From assembly GCF_024586455.1 (NCBI RefSeq), contig NW_026089623.1:7288204-7352203 (forward strand): 64,000 bases of DNA, given 5' to 3'. Below the pieces are notes generated by a model. That model made no database searches. It was not told the origin of the DNA and saw only the letters and a program-made list of their open reading frames with translations. Made by a program: the position numbers and the translations under genes. Numbering within the stretch: position 1 is the stretch's first letter; each line of letters opens with the position of its first letter. Source of the DNA: Bactrocera neohumeralis (Eukaryota; Arthropoda; Insecta; Diptera; Tephritidae). This document shows positions 10,991 through 21,740 of the stretch, piece after piece.

Positions 10991-11780
10991 TAACACAAGC
11001 TCATCGTATTTTGTTAGCTAATGACAGTTCACACGCTTGTCCGTAGTTGGACCTTTTCTATTCTTTACGTTCTCTGCGGATATAGTGCTTACATAAAAGC
11101 CATACACGGCATACATGTGTGTGCGCATACCAATCCATGTTGGCGAAAATGTTTCATACAGAGCGAACACACTTGACAGAAAATTTGAAATAGCTAAAAT
11201 CTGAATTTCTAACAATATTGCCAAGGGAATTAATTAATTTAATTGATATATAAACATTATGGAAGAATATTATTTTTTTTTAATACATTTGTTTAAAAAG
11301 TATAATATATTTATACTTTTTACTTTCTGCATAAATTTTGTCATCCTCATAAAAATTTTAGAAGTCCAAGAGCTCAAAAAATGCGCTAAGACCGCTCGAA
11401 CCTACCTACAACGCCATTTCGAGAATGATACCAAACGTCCACAAAAGAACATTGTCAAACTTAAGCGGGTACTCTCATGTGAACGTATACATTTTACCAC
11501 TTTTTAGGAAAATTTTTTTTATGTGACAGCAAACTTCAATCATTTTAATTTTTTAATATACTTTTATTTGTATTTTGAAATGTACAAAAAAAAATTTTTT
11601 TGTTTTTTACATTTTCAATATTGATAATTCGGTGGTGGAGCACGGTGTGGCTCTTTCCGTAATTGTGGTTGGCCGTGGGAAGACGGTCGGCGCAAATTTA
11701 TTCCACAGAAATATTAAATAAAAAACAAAGGGTTTCTTGTAACAAATATAATTTTAATATACAAATTGGAAACACACTTA
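10991..11780. other. No gene recognised
   Basis: This contains AT-rich sequence, an 82-codon chance ORF on the plus strand without recognisable motifs, and a GC-richer patch from 11630. I can support no coding feature. Confidence 0.4.
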
Positions 11781-11919
11781 CCACGTCTGTATCGCTAGGC
11801 TGTCGCAAAAGAAGAGAGCGCGCGCGCAACTTTTTTTTAGTTAGTGTTTAGTTGCGTGCTAATTACAACTTCGAAAAATCTTCGAAAAGGAAAAGATTGA
11901 CCTACCGATACAGACGTGG
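11781..11919. repeat. 19-bp inverted repeat enclosing 101 bases
   Basis: CCACGTCTGTATCGCTAGG at 11781-11799 pairs with CCTACCGATACAGACGTGG at 11901-11919 with one mismatch. The interior includes a GAGCGCGCGCGC run. It could be the ends of a short foldback or MITE, or part of an LTR. No target duplication is evident. Confidence 0.5.
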
Positions 11920-12039
11920 CAAAAGAAATTGGGCGGGGCGGCGTTAACATTTTCCCCGCCTTGCAATATTACTGCAAATGCAGTTTACAATAAATTACTT
12001 CCTCTTCCACGTCTTTTTTGCAGATGGGGTGGCCGACGA

Positions 12040-12320
12040 GACGACTCGAGTCTGGTTCGGTCCGGGAAATGCCGCTGAGATGAATCGAGTCTCAGTCGGT
12101 CATTGGCATGCCGCCAATTTGCATAGAAGTCACCACTTCCCGAGGTCGGCGAGACGACTCGAGTCTAACTCGATCCTGGGTAGGCGGTAAAAACGAATGG
12201 CGTTCCGCTGTCCGGGCAATGTCGCTGAGACGAATCGAGTATCATTCGATCGTTGCCATGCCGGCAATCCGAAAGGAAGTTACCAGCACGCCGAAGTCGG
12301 CAAGACGACTCGAGTCTGGC
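12040..12320. repeat. Degenerate tandem repeat with CGA[CA]TCGAGT cores
   Basis: Near-palindromic cores (GACGACTCGAGTC or GACGAATCGAGT) start at 12040, 12079, 12153, 12229 and 12304. The last three intervals are 74-76 bases. Two alternating half-units (CGACTCGAGTC and CGAATCGAGT) give a compound unit of about 150 bases. The first unit is about 37 bases shorter. The right part overlaps the 3' end of the BESS-domain exon. Confidence 0.65.
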
Positions 12321-13028
12321 TCGATCTTGGCTCGTATACGGGAGAGGCATCGTTGGTCAGAGCTTTCTTTCGGATGCTTGACTGATGACGTCGGTTGACA
12401 TGGTTGAGAGGGGTCCGAATCCGTCGTGGCGATTGACATCCTCGTCTGTTTGCGCTGCTCATTCTGCTGATGCAGCTTATCGGCACCCTCGTCATATTTC
12501 TTTTGCAGCTGATACATGCTGTGCGTTATTTGAGCATGCTGTGACAATTGTAGTTTGCCATTTGTGATTGGGTTTTCTTCTGTTTCCCCGGTGGTTTTTC
12601 TGGTATTTTTTGAGCACCTGTATGAGTTCGCCCTTGACATCGAGTCGTATCTCTTCGGGTACACGTTTGATCTCCTCGTAGAGTGAGAGCAAGAAGAGCT
12701 TATCGGGATCACAATTCTTCCGTTTTTTTGCTTTTGCGGATTCTCGTTGCATTGCGGCTGCAGCATATTGTTGGCGGCGCAACAGATGCCAGTGCAGGCT
12801 GCCGTGGAGTGCCTGCAAGTGTGGCATCGAATTGTGTTGTTGTGAAGGACTGCTGCCAGATACCTGGTCACTGTTGTGCGATTGCATCCCAACGCCGGGT
12901 GCTCGAAATGCGCCACCATGTGTATCGGTGTGATTCGATGAGCCGGGCGCATCATTTATTTTGCCATCATTGCTGGCATGATCCTGTTGTTGCTGCTGCT
13001 GCTGTTGATGCTGCTGATGCTGTTTCTG
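12242..13028 (-). pseudogene. Terminal exon of a BESS-domain protein gene (frameshifted)
   Basis: On the minus strand a pyrimidine-rich tract and AG at about 13029 look like a 3' splice site. Next come an in-frame polyglutamine run and a basic stretch (ESAKAKKRKN). A BESS motif follows at about 12700-12590, DPDKLFLLSLYEEIKRVPEE and then LIQVLKKY. BESS motifs occur in insect MADF/BESS chromatin and transcription factors, where they mediate protein-protein contacts. Near 12600 the protein-like text moves to another frame (SQHAQITHSMYQLQKKYDEG, then KPE-rich acidic text) that stays open to 12242. A one-base indel, either a pseudogenising change or an assembly error, is the simplest reading. The upstream MADF exon is not seen; a BEL relic lies immediately upstream. 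Confidence 0.6.
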
Positions 13029-13092
13029 TTGTATAAATATATATAATTAGTAATATTTTCTCTACAAAAATGATTTTGAGTTTGTTGTTGAG

Positions 13093-13896
13093 TTATTGTT
13101 GAATTTTGCCGGCACCTTTGTCATTTATCTTCGTTTCTTCGGAGGGAACGGAACCTGTTAAAATCCAACCGAACACTGTACGTTGTGCTACGAGGGATCC
13201 GAAGATTTTCGATTTTACCCCATTTAGAATAAATTTCGGGTAAAGATCCGCTCCAATCTCCAAGTCAACCTTTTGACTCGTATCGAAATTGTTATCAGCT
13301 AAGGAAATATTGGGCAACCTTTTTAAAATTGAAGAGTTAATTGACCTGGATGGAAGCAGTCCAGTCAATTTTGGCAGTACCAACGCTTCCGCTTCTACTC
13401 TTAAACCTTTGCTACAGGGCGAGCCAATTTTAATCGAGCATACCGATTGAACTCGTCCTGATATGGTATTATTCAATCCTGAAACTCGCGCGCTGACCTT
13501 TTTGCTTGCCAGATGTAAGCGTTTTTGCAGACTATTGCTTACGAAGGTGGCTTCAGATCCCGAATCAATCAGGGATCTGACAGAAAAGGTGCTCCCGTTG
13601 TGACATATGGTCACCATGGCTGTACCTAAGAGCATGCTTCGACTGGTAGGCACATTTGAAATATTGGCCTTATTAGAGACCACATGAGATTTAGTAGAAA
13701 TCTCAGTAATGTCTTTGCTGTCAGATATCTGAGCTATTTCCTCACTCTGAGCCCGGTGAATTATAGAGTGATGTCTATATTTACATTTGGAACAATTAAA
13801 CAGACTGTTACAATTTTTGACTTCATGTGAGTCCGATAAACAATTCAGGCAGACGTGGAGTTTTCTGACAGCATTTAACCGTGCGTTAGACTGCAT
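13093..13896 (-). pseudogene. BEL/Pao zinc knuckle and aspartic protease (DUF1758) segment
   Basis: A 267-codon open frame. Residues 13-45 hold two cysteine knuckles (HVCLNCLSDSHEVKNC and CSKCKYRHHSIIH). Near residue 100 comes the protease active site LIDSGSEATFVSN, then the DUF1758-type sequence ADNNFDTSQKVDLEIGADLY and TVFGWILTGSV. In BEL elements this protease cleaves the polyprotein. The frame ends shortly after the protease at a TGA/TAA-rich stretch next to the BESS exon, so RT, RNase H and integrase are missing: the copy is 3'-truncated. Confidence 0.85.
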
Positions 13897-13954
13897 CTCA
13901 ATGAATCTTTAACAAGTTTTCAAAATGTGCGATTGAGATGAGCACAGTTTACAC

Positions 13955-15020
13955 TTAATATTGTTTTTCTTGGCGTGATGGGAATTGATGGGTTTGGATC
14001 CAATCCTTGGCTGCAAGGTTGGTATCCGACTTAATATTAGGTTGAGTACTCAACTCACCTTTGAGGTTTGATACACTCTCAAGCGTTTTAACCCGTTCGG
14101 TTAAAAACTTGTCTAACTCAACACATTTTGGGATCTCTGAATCCGAATCCAGAGATTGTTCCCAAAGCGACAGTCGGATAGAACACAAATTCGTAAATAT
14201 GGCATCCCAGCTAACTATATTTATGCCATGTATTTGTTAAGCTGAAATGCAGCTATTTATCTCCCGCTGTAAATTTCTGAGTTCGGTCTCAGATTCTGTA
14301 GAAATGTGCGGATGCTTGAATAATAAATTTAATTGTGTGTTGACAAGCACTCGCTTGTTTTCATATCTACACAACAAATTATTCCAAGCCAATGCGAATC
14401 CGTCATTCGTCAGTGGCGCTTTCGAAACGATAGCTTTTGCCTAACCTCGCGTTTTTTGATTCAAATGGAATAACTTTTCTACCGGAGATAGCCTTGGGTT
14501 ATTCCCATAAATGGTGGCAAATAAATCCCTAAAAGAGGGCCATAGTAAAACATCGCCATAAAATATTTCTGTATCACATGGCGGTAAATTGATGGAATAC
14601 CTCACGGGTTCTACCGTTTGTTGTAACCGTTCAGGTTGAATCACTGTAGAATTTGAGGTAGGGCTTTGGTTGAAAGCCGTGAGGTTATGCATGTGTTCGC
14701 CCATCAAGGCCGCGCAACACACATAAGCGTGGTAACAGCTTGAATATTTAAGCTTAATGTCGGTAGTTGAGCTTGTGTCGGAAGGATCCACTTTTGGCAA
14801 ACACAACTTGTATTCTGGCTTTACCTCTGCCCTCAGAGATTTCAGTTCAGCTTGCTGTACTTCAAGAGAGTAGGCACTTTGGTTGTTTGCTGTTGTAGTA
14901 AAAGACTCCTCAAACTCCAGTAGAGCGTCTGCAACTGTGATAAATGCTCTGATGGCTTCTATTGTATTCGAAAATTGAACCGGAACTGCAAAAATGTTGC
15001 ACAAATCGGATCTAAGACTT
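13955..15020 (-). pseudogene. BEL/Pao gag (DUF1759 region), with internal stops
   Basis: The minus-strand gag begins near 15000 with SNTIEAIRAFITVADALLEF. It includes INLPPCDTEIFYGDVLLWP and FRDLFATIYGNNPRLSPVEK, the DUF1759 hallmark for BEL/Pao gag. After an in-frame stop at about 14441 the same frame continues with NDGFALAWNNLLCRYENKRV. A further stop near 14240 precedes SWDAIFTNLCSIRLSLWEQS and LDKFLTERVKTLE. It then leads through more stops into the zinc-knuckle ORF. Gag would assemble the retrotransposon particle. At least three nonsense changes make this copy defective. Confidence 0.8.
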
Positions 15021-15518
15021 GAAATTAAAATTAAAAAATATTTGCAAATATGTTGCAAAGGATCAAAAGTTATAGATCCAATCACGGACAAACTACAAAT
15101 TAGTAGTGCGTTGTTTCTTAGTGAAGTGTGAGTTTTCGAAAGAACAAAAAAAAATTTTTTCTTCGTTCAAATTTAATTTGAATGTGCTTGCTGGGTAACC
15201 GTCCCAATGCACTTGCACACTTAGTCTTTGACTATGTACACAAACAAAAATTGATTTGTGCTTAGTTGCTTTATTTGAACCCAAATACAAATACAAATAA
15301 AATTCACAGGCACTTATTTGATTAACTAATCACTTTCACTTGTTCACTGGGTTATTTTCGAACTATTTCGATTTCACCACTACACTCTTTTGCTTGTTGC
15401 TGTGCTTCTGGGATGGTTGCTTTGCCTGTGCGTCTCTGCCTGTGCTGGTCTCACTTTGCTGCTTGCCTTAGCTGTTTGGCTTTCTTGCCGTCGCTCACTT
15501 CACTTTTCTAATTTTCAT
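15021..15518. other. Probable BEL leader/5' LTR, unconfirmed
   Basis: This is the minus-strand upstream region of the BEL gag. It contains an AATAAA-like element (about 15249-15254 on the minus strand) and no ORF of interest. Its position fits the leader and 5' LTR. No paired LTR exists in the window, so the limits are unknown. Confidence 0.35.
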
Positions 15519-16380
15519 ATGGAATTCAAAATAGCGTTATATTGGAAGAAGGCGTGGTTGTAAACCGATTTCACCCATATTTCGTACAAGTCATCTGGGT
15601 GTTAAGAAAATATTATATACCGAATTTCATTGAAATCGGTCTAGTAGTTCCTGAGATATGGTTTTTGGTCCATAAGTGGGCGAGGCCACGCCCATTTTCA
15701 ATTCTTAAAAAAAGCCAGTTTCCTTCTGCAATTTCTTCCGTAAAATTTAGTGTTTCTGACGTTTTTTGTTAGTCGGTTAACGCACTTTTAGTGATTTTCA
15801 ACATAACCTTTGTATGGGAGATGGGCGTGGTTATTATCCGATTTCTTCCATTTTTTAACTGTATATGGAAATGCCTGAGGAAAACGACTCTGTAGAGTTT
15901 GGTTGACATAGCTATAGTAGTTTCCGAGATATGTACAAAAAACTTAGTAGGGGGCGGCGCCACGCCCACTTTTCCAAATCAATTGCGTCCAAATATGCCC
16001 CTCCCTAATGCGATCCTTTGTGCCGAATTTTACTTTAATATCTTTATTTATGGCTTATTTATGACACTTTAGGGGTTTTCGGTTTTCGCCATTTTGTGGG
16101 CGTGGCAGAGGGCCGATTTTGCCCATCTTCGAACTAAACCTTCTTATGGAGCCAAGAAATACGTGTACCAAGTCATCATGATATCTCAATTGTTACTCAA
16201 GTTACAGCTTGCACGGACGGACGGACAGACGGACATCCGGATTTCAACTCTACTCGTCATCCTGATCACTTTGGTACATATAACTCTATATCTGACTCTT
16301 TTAGTTTTAGGACTTACAAACAACCGTTATGTGAACAAAACTATAATACTCTTCTTAGCAACTTTGTTGCGAGAGTATAA
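15519..16380 (+). mobile_element. mini-me-like repeat, copy 1 (5'-truncated)
   Basis: This matches copy 2 (17540-18430) from ATGGAATTCAAAATAG to the terminal GTTGCGAGAGTATAA. It carries GGGCGTGG-type motifs and a short (ACGG/ACAG)n tract at about 16213-16234. The first ~190 bases present in copy 2 are absent. GTCY-type tetranucleotide arrays inside such repeats are described for dipteran mini-me elements. I make the family link from memory of that description, not by alignment. Confidence 0.65.
16213..16234 (+). repeat. (ACGG/ACAG)n microsatellite, short allele
   Basis: About five tetranucleotide units (ACGGACGGACGGACAGACGG) lie inside repeat copy 1. The matching site in copy 2 has about four times as many. 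Confidence 0.85.
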
Positions 16381-16711
16381 AAATGTATGAGCGGAGGGAT
16401 TATTTGTAACAAAAAACTGTAACAAATCTTTATAATTTAAGTAGAAATTATGTATCTTCTATTTAAAACTTACCTTCCTCCACAATTTAACGGTGTAATA
16501 TGTCTTTATATAAAATAACAGCTAAAACAGGGTTGCAATTATATTTTTATATGTCGTTGCACGAAAATAAACAATGGTTTTGGTCTGACATATTTTACAG
16601 CCACTGGAAATAATTGTCTGCGTGTGTTTGTTGTTGTGCCGTCGCATCAAGTGGAAAATTCTGCAATTCGTGCACCGTCCAATGGTTTTGCAAGAGCAAG
16701 AGAATACTCCT
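16381..16711 (-). repeat. Truncated MITE copy (same family as 21563-22961)
   Basis: The reverse complement of this stretch matches 21563-21736 joined to 22692-22790. It ends in GCAAGAGAATACTCCT, the family's terminal inverted repeat. Its other end is cut off by the mini-me-like repeat at 16380. The 159-codon minus-strand ORF spanning it has no protein-like features. Confidence 0.65.
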
Positions 16712-17350
16712 ATTATTTTTTCGGCAATGTCATATACACATATGTACATATAGAGCAGTGCGCACACATTATACAAATTGATAAACGATAATATCTTGAT
16801 TTGAATTATACTTACATAGAATGTACTTATGTTCTGATGTATGAGTATGAAAATTTCAATGATGAAATGTGATTGACTGTAATATTGTTGTAATATGCAG
16901 TCAGAGTCATTAATATTCAGTTTTAGTTTTCTAAAACTTAATGCTTCTATAGTTTTAAATATATGTATTAAATGCGTTATTATTATTCGGTTTTTCCCCA
17001 TGCTTGGAGTATATATGTGTAAAAATTAGCTAAAAGTGATTTTATGAGAAAATTTGTTTAGGGTATTATAAATAATCGTTAACTCTCAATAGTTTGATTT
17101 CAGACAGAAAATTCCAACGGGACGCTAATTAAAAAATTTTACTCTGGAGCAAATCCTGATGGTAATTTTTCATCACAAGCCAAACCCACGCTAAAGGGGC
17201 TATACCAGTGTGACGCATGAAAAATTAAGCGGTTTTCGTGAATTTTTTGAAAAGAAAGTACTAGATTGAATGTTTCGACGTTCTATGGGCGTAATAAAGT
17301 ATATTTTTAGCTATATTAGAAATTTATTTTTTTACAAAAATACTGAAAAA
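16712..17350. other. No gene recognised
   Basis: This is AT-rich unique sequence between the MITE fragment and the second mini-me-like repeat. I see no coding or RNA feature. Confidence 0.4.
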
Positions 17351-18430
17351 CAAGTAAGGAAGGGCTAAGTTCGGGTGTCACCGAACATTTTATACTCTCG
17401 CATGGTAAAGTGATAATCGAGATTTCATAATACGTCATTTACATATTTTTCAAATACCGTATTTTTGTAAAGTTTTATTCCGCTATCATCATTGGTTCCT
17501 AATGTTTATACTCGTATTATACAGAGAAGGCGTCAGATGGAATTCAAAATAGCTTTATATTGGAAGAAGGCGTGGTTGTGAACCGATTTCACCCATATTG
17601 CGTACATGTCATCAGGGTGTTAAGAAAATATTATGTACCGAATTTCATTGAAATCGGTTGAGTAGTTCCTGAGATATGGTTTTTGGTCCATAAGTGGGCG
17701 GCGCCACGCCCATTTTCAATTTTTAAAAAAGCCTGGGTGCAGCTTCCTTCTGCCACTTCTTCCGTAAATTTTAGTGTTTCTGACGTGTTTTTTTAGTCGG
17801 TTAACGCACTTTTAGTGATTTTCAACATAACCTTTGTATGGGAGGTGGGCGTGGTTATTATCCGATTTCTTCCATTTTTGAACTGTATATGGAAATGCCT
17901 GACGGAAACGACTCTATAGAGTTTGGTTGACATAGCTATAGTAGTTTCCGAGATATGTACAAAAAACTTAGTAGGGGGCGGGGCCGCGCCCACTTTTCCA
18001 AATATACCCCTAATGCGATCCTTTGTGCCAAATTTCACTTTAATATCTTTATTTATGGTTTAGTTATGACACTTTATAGGTATATTTGTGGGCGTGCCAG
18101 TGGGCCGATTTTGCCCATCTTCGAACTTAACCTTCTTATGGAGCCAAGGAATACGTGTACCAAGTTTCATCATGGTATCTCAATTTTTACTCAAGTTACA
18201 GCTTGCACGGACGGACGGACGGACAGACGGACGGACGGACGGACGGACAGACGGACGGACAGACGGACGGACGGACAGACAGACATCCGGATTTCGACTC
18301 TACTCGTCGCCCTGATCACTTTGGTATATATAACCCTATATCTGAGTCTTTTAGTTTTAGGACTTACAAACAACCGTTATGTGAACAAAACTATAATACT
18401 CTCGTTAGCAACATTGTTGCGAGAGTATAA
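17351..18430 (+). mobile_element. mini-me-like repeat, copy 2 (full length for this family)
   Basis: It begins CAAGTAAGGAAGGGCTAAG, has TTTATACTCTCGCA near the start (about 17391) and the inverse TTGCGAGAGTATAA at the end. The two form a short inverted pair. The interior matches copy 1 at high identity except at the tetranucleotide array. ORFs crossing the array (Arg-Thr-Asp-Gly repeats) are artefacts. There is no transposase gene, so it must be non-autonomous. Confidence 0.7.
18206..18284 (+). repeat. (ACGG/ACAG)n microsatellite, expanded allele
   Basis: About 19 tetranucleotide units, mostly ACGG with interspersed ACAG, replace the five-unit tract at the same position in copy 1. Confidence 0.9.
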
Positions 18431-18615
18431 TAACGGAGTTATGTTCTGTCTGCGGAAGTGCTGAAAAAAAAGTGCCTCAACTGCTGGCATGATACCGGTC
18501 GAATGAGTAGCTGAAACAAAAAAATTCAAAATGTTTATTAAACTTAAATATATTTCTATACAATGAACTACGATCTTTGAAAAACATAAAAAATTAAGAA
18601 AATGGCGTAATTTTT

Positions 18616-18715
18616 NNNNNNNNNNNNNNNNNNNNNNNNNNNNNNNNNNNNNNNNNNNNNNNNNNNNNNNNNNNNNNNNNNNNNNNNNNNNNNNNNNNNN
18701 NNNNNNNNNNNNNNN
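18616..18715. other. Assembly gap (100 N)
   Basis: Exactly 100 N bases, a conventional placeholder, so the real size is unknown. It truncates the Myb/SANT-like gene relic on its right. Confidence 0.99.
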
Positions 18716-19590
18716 CAGCTCGTCATCTGCTCGCTTTGCTCCACAGTTTTCTTTTGCAGAGCAATGGCCACCCCTGTCATCTGCACATTTTGCTCAACAA
18801 TTTTCTTTTGTAGAGCAATGGCATCCTCCTCTCGCTTTTCACGCTCCTCCATTTTTGTTAGCACTGCTCCAAGCATCTTCGCTGCAGTCAATTTACCTTC
18901 AGAAGGGATGAATGTAGGTGATGGCATAGGAGAAGGTAAGATGGGAGGAGATAAGGAAGAAGATGGAGGTGATGGTGAGGAAGAAAATTGAGGTGATGGT
19001 GAGGAAGAAAAATTTATAGACAGAGCAGGAAAAGCTGGAGCAGGCGATGTGACTGTTGGTGTTGGCGAGGAAGCTGCAGCATGAGCAGCTTAATTTAAAT
19101 ACAACGGCGGCAAAACCTGTAAGTATAAAACTGACCAATTATTGCCTTATGTAATAATAAAATATATAGTCCGACAAATATTAAATGAAAATATTACCTG
19201 GTGACCCAAAGTCGCAACACCCGGCAATCCATCCACCGCTGCTGCACCAAAAGTTGCAATCGCTTGCTCCTCAGTTATTATTCCATTTATCGGAGGGCAT
19301 CCACCAGTCGCTTGCGCATGTGCCTTCAGTTTGCTCGCTCGCGATTTCAATTGATGCTTCCAATGCATTAAGGACTATGGAAACATATTTTAATAATGTG
19401 AAACATACACAAGCATTTATGAACTTACCTCCTTCCACTTGGCTGACGACCGAGTTGGACCTCTTAAGGCATTTAAATTATCCGCTAACTCCGACCAAAG
19501 TATTTGTAGTCCTTGAGGGTTGGTCGGAGTTAGCTTCCCCCGTTGAACTCAGGATGCTGCTTGCAAAACATTATATAATGTCGCCCAGGA
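18716..19590 (-). pseudogene. Myb/SANT-like DNA-binding protein gene relic (three exons)
   Basis: Minus-strand exon 1 (to about 19432) includes LWSELADNLNALRGPTRSSA and KWKE. A GT-AG intron of about 52 nt follows. Exon 2 (19374-19201) begins WKHQLKSRASKLKAHAQATG, then GGCPPINGIITEEQA. A second GT-AG intron leads to exon 3 (from about 19120), with a Pro/Ser-rich linker and a repeated coiled-coil-like segment (EEDAIALQKKIVEQNVQMTG, then VAIALQKKTVEQSEQ) running into the gap. This layout matches Myb/SANT-like (MSANTD-type) regulators, often found with Harbinger transposons. An in-frame TAA at the start of exon 3 (about 19090) breaks it. A transposase partner is not visible. Confidence 0.55.
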
Positions 19591-20017
19591 ATATATGAAA
19601 TTATTATATATACATATAAATTTAAAACTTGCAAAATTACTTACATATGCTGATTATCCATTTGTGTGTCCATTTTTGTTTGTTTAGTTATATTAAAACA
19701 GCTGTTTGACAGCGAAAAGCTTTTTACCTCACGTGGTGACTTTTTTAAGCTTTTTTCTTATGAGGTTTGAGCAAGAAAGCTTCACAAAATATGCCTCACA
19801 AGAAATCTCTCAAATTTTTCCTCTCAACTCAGTTGAGATGTTTTTTCAGAATAAGGCTGTAAATATGGCCTCGTTAGTATTGCTGCGTATTGGGTCAGGT
19901 GCTGTTCCAATTTTATGATTTAAGAGATGAAAAATCGATAAGCGATGCTGAAAATTAAATTTTATTTCAAAAGATTTAATATGTATTTTTTAATTTTTTT
20001 TATGGAATTTATGGAAT
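19591..20017. other. No gene recognised
   Basis: This AT-rich stretch includes AGCTGTTTGACAGC (an 'AGCTGT' foldback at about 19700). No support for a gene. Confidence 0.4.
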
Positions 20018-20749
20018 GGTGTAGAACGTTTGATTCATTGGTCTGCTTTAAACGCTAGTCCCGAACCAATGAGCTTTGTGCTTGAGGGTAGCAGCAACTT
20101 TTTGAAGAGCAAATACTACGGTGAATGTGCTGTTCGCGAATAATTCCCAGAGTCCAGTTGATATCTATGGTTCGGAAGATCGTTTCCTATGATACTACGC
20201 CCACATTTGGCGTCGCCAGTTCCGTGCCATGTCACTCTGATTTACGGGCAAGCGTACTGTAAAACAACCGGTTTTTGTGTCGGATTGTGCTAAGGATCCC
20301 GATTCTGCTAGTCAGGTTTATCAAGTTGTTAGGTAGGTTTTGATCAAAATTGAATTTACATACTTTCTAATATGCCAAACACTCAACACCCACCTTGCAG
20401 ACCAAAACGTTACCAGTTGAGCGAATTAATTGACTTGTTCCATCGTGTTATGCTTATGTGTTGCGATCCTACCTTCCCATTGAAAGCCGAGTTCACTGAG
20501 CTTATCTGTTCTGGAAAACCTGTTGGTGAGCTACATATGGAACTTATCGATCGCGAATGTATTAAAGATGTCGTTTTCTCCGACATACCGTGGTTGGAGG
20601 ATTTGGGTGTACAATTAACCTCTATGGAAGAGCAAGTACCATGGGAATTGCGACCATATCGTGCTGCGCAATATTAAGACGCCGAATTGAGAGAGTGGGG
20701 GAACTCCACCAAAATCGATGGAATATCAGCAACATGGCAACAACGCTAA
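20018..20749 (+). pseudogene. ND-39: Pseudogene of the complex I 39-kDa subunit (NDUFA9 homologue, fly ND-39)
   Basis: The reading frame shows SALNASPEP, SNFLKSKYYGECAVRE, DIYGSEDRF, YYAHIWRRQFRAM and VYQVV. After an intron comes PKRYQLSELIDLFHRVMLMC through VPWELRPYRAAQY and AELREWGNSTKIDGISATWQ. This is the C-terminal half of the NDUFA9/ND-39 accessory subunit of mitochondrial NADH dehydrogenase. Stops occur after CAVRE (TAA), in DRFL (TGA), in MSL (TGA) and after RAAQY (TAA). Two conserved blocks are shortened by deletions. A 68-nt GT-AG intron (20333-20400) is still present, so this is a DNA-level duplicate rather than a processed retrocopy. The 5' half is absent. Confidence 0.85.
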
Positions 20750-21562
20750 CAACAACAGCCAAGCAAATAATAAACAACACTCATCAAATGAAATTTGGTG
20801 GCGTTGGTGCCCAAGCAGCTATTTGAAAAATAAACCTTCGCATCTACGCGAATTGCAATTCGTCTTTACATCTAGTGAATTATGGTCGATTATGAATGGT
20901 GTAGAAGTTGATAATTAAACTTTAAAAAACAAATAAATGTAATTTGGTTAATAATAAAGCGCTATTAAAAATTAAGGAATTTGTGTTGTATTTATATTTG
21001 GGCCAAACAAGTTATTATCGATTAGAAATAATTTCAAATGGAATATATTTTGAACAACATAAAAATCTTACATGCACGTATGTGTTAGTACTTTTTTAAA
21101 TATGAAAGTATCAAACTTATCGTAGTTATTTGTTAATTACTTTTGTTTTCATTATTGCATTTAGTTTAAACCACGGTACAAGGATATCGACCCATCAAAA
21201 TACCGAAAATATTCATACATGCAGCTTAATCCAGTATTGCTATTGAGCATGGCAAAATAGTGTTGCGTAAGCTAATTTAAACTACCTTTTACTACTATAT
21301 AGATATTGCAAATTCAAAAAATAATTTCTTTAAGAATCCTATTTTTTTTAAACTATGCTTACAACTAAAAAATAATATGGTAAATCTGTTAGGATGGTAA
21401 AAAACTCCATTTGGGAACGGTTCGGATTCCTCATCGCCGGCGTATATCTAAATTCAGACATATAAAACGTGTATGTAGTTTGTGATTATAAAAATTTATA
21501 CCTAAAGTATAGTAAATATGGCTATTATAATTATCTCTTGATTTATCTTACAGTAAAATATT
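20750..21562. other. ND-39 pseudogene 3' flank, then no gene
   Basis: The first ~210 bases contain AATAAA-like signals (about 20926 and 20952) and probably derive from the ND-39 3' flank. The rest is AT-rich without a recognisable feature. Confidence 0.4.
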
Positions 21563-21740
21563 AGGGGTATTCTCTTACTCTTGCAAAAACCTTGCACGGT
21601 GCACGATTTGCAGATTTTTCCACCTAATGCAACGGCACAACAACAAACACACGTAGAAAAATATTTGCAAGGGCTGTAAAATATGTCAGACCAAAACCTA
21701 TGTTTAATTGCAACCCTGTGCTAGCTGTCATTTTACTTAA

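Noticed and set aside
16522..17001. 159-codon minus-strand ORF
   Set aside because: It spans the end of a MITE and unique AT-rich DNA, with no motif; chance ORF.
18088..18373. ORFs on both strands encoding Arg-Thr-Asp-Gly or Ser-Val-Arg-Pro repeats
   Set aside because: They are translations of the ACGG/ACAG microsatellite in several frames, not genes.
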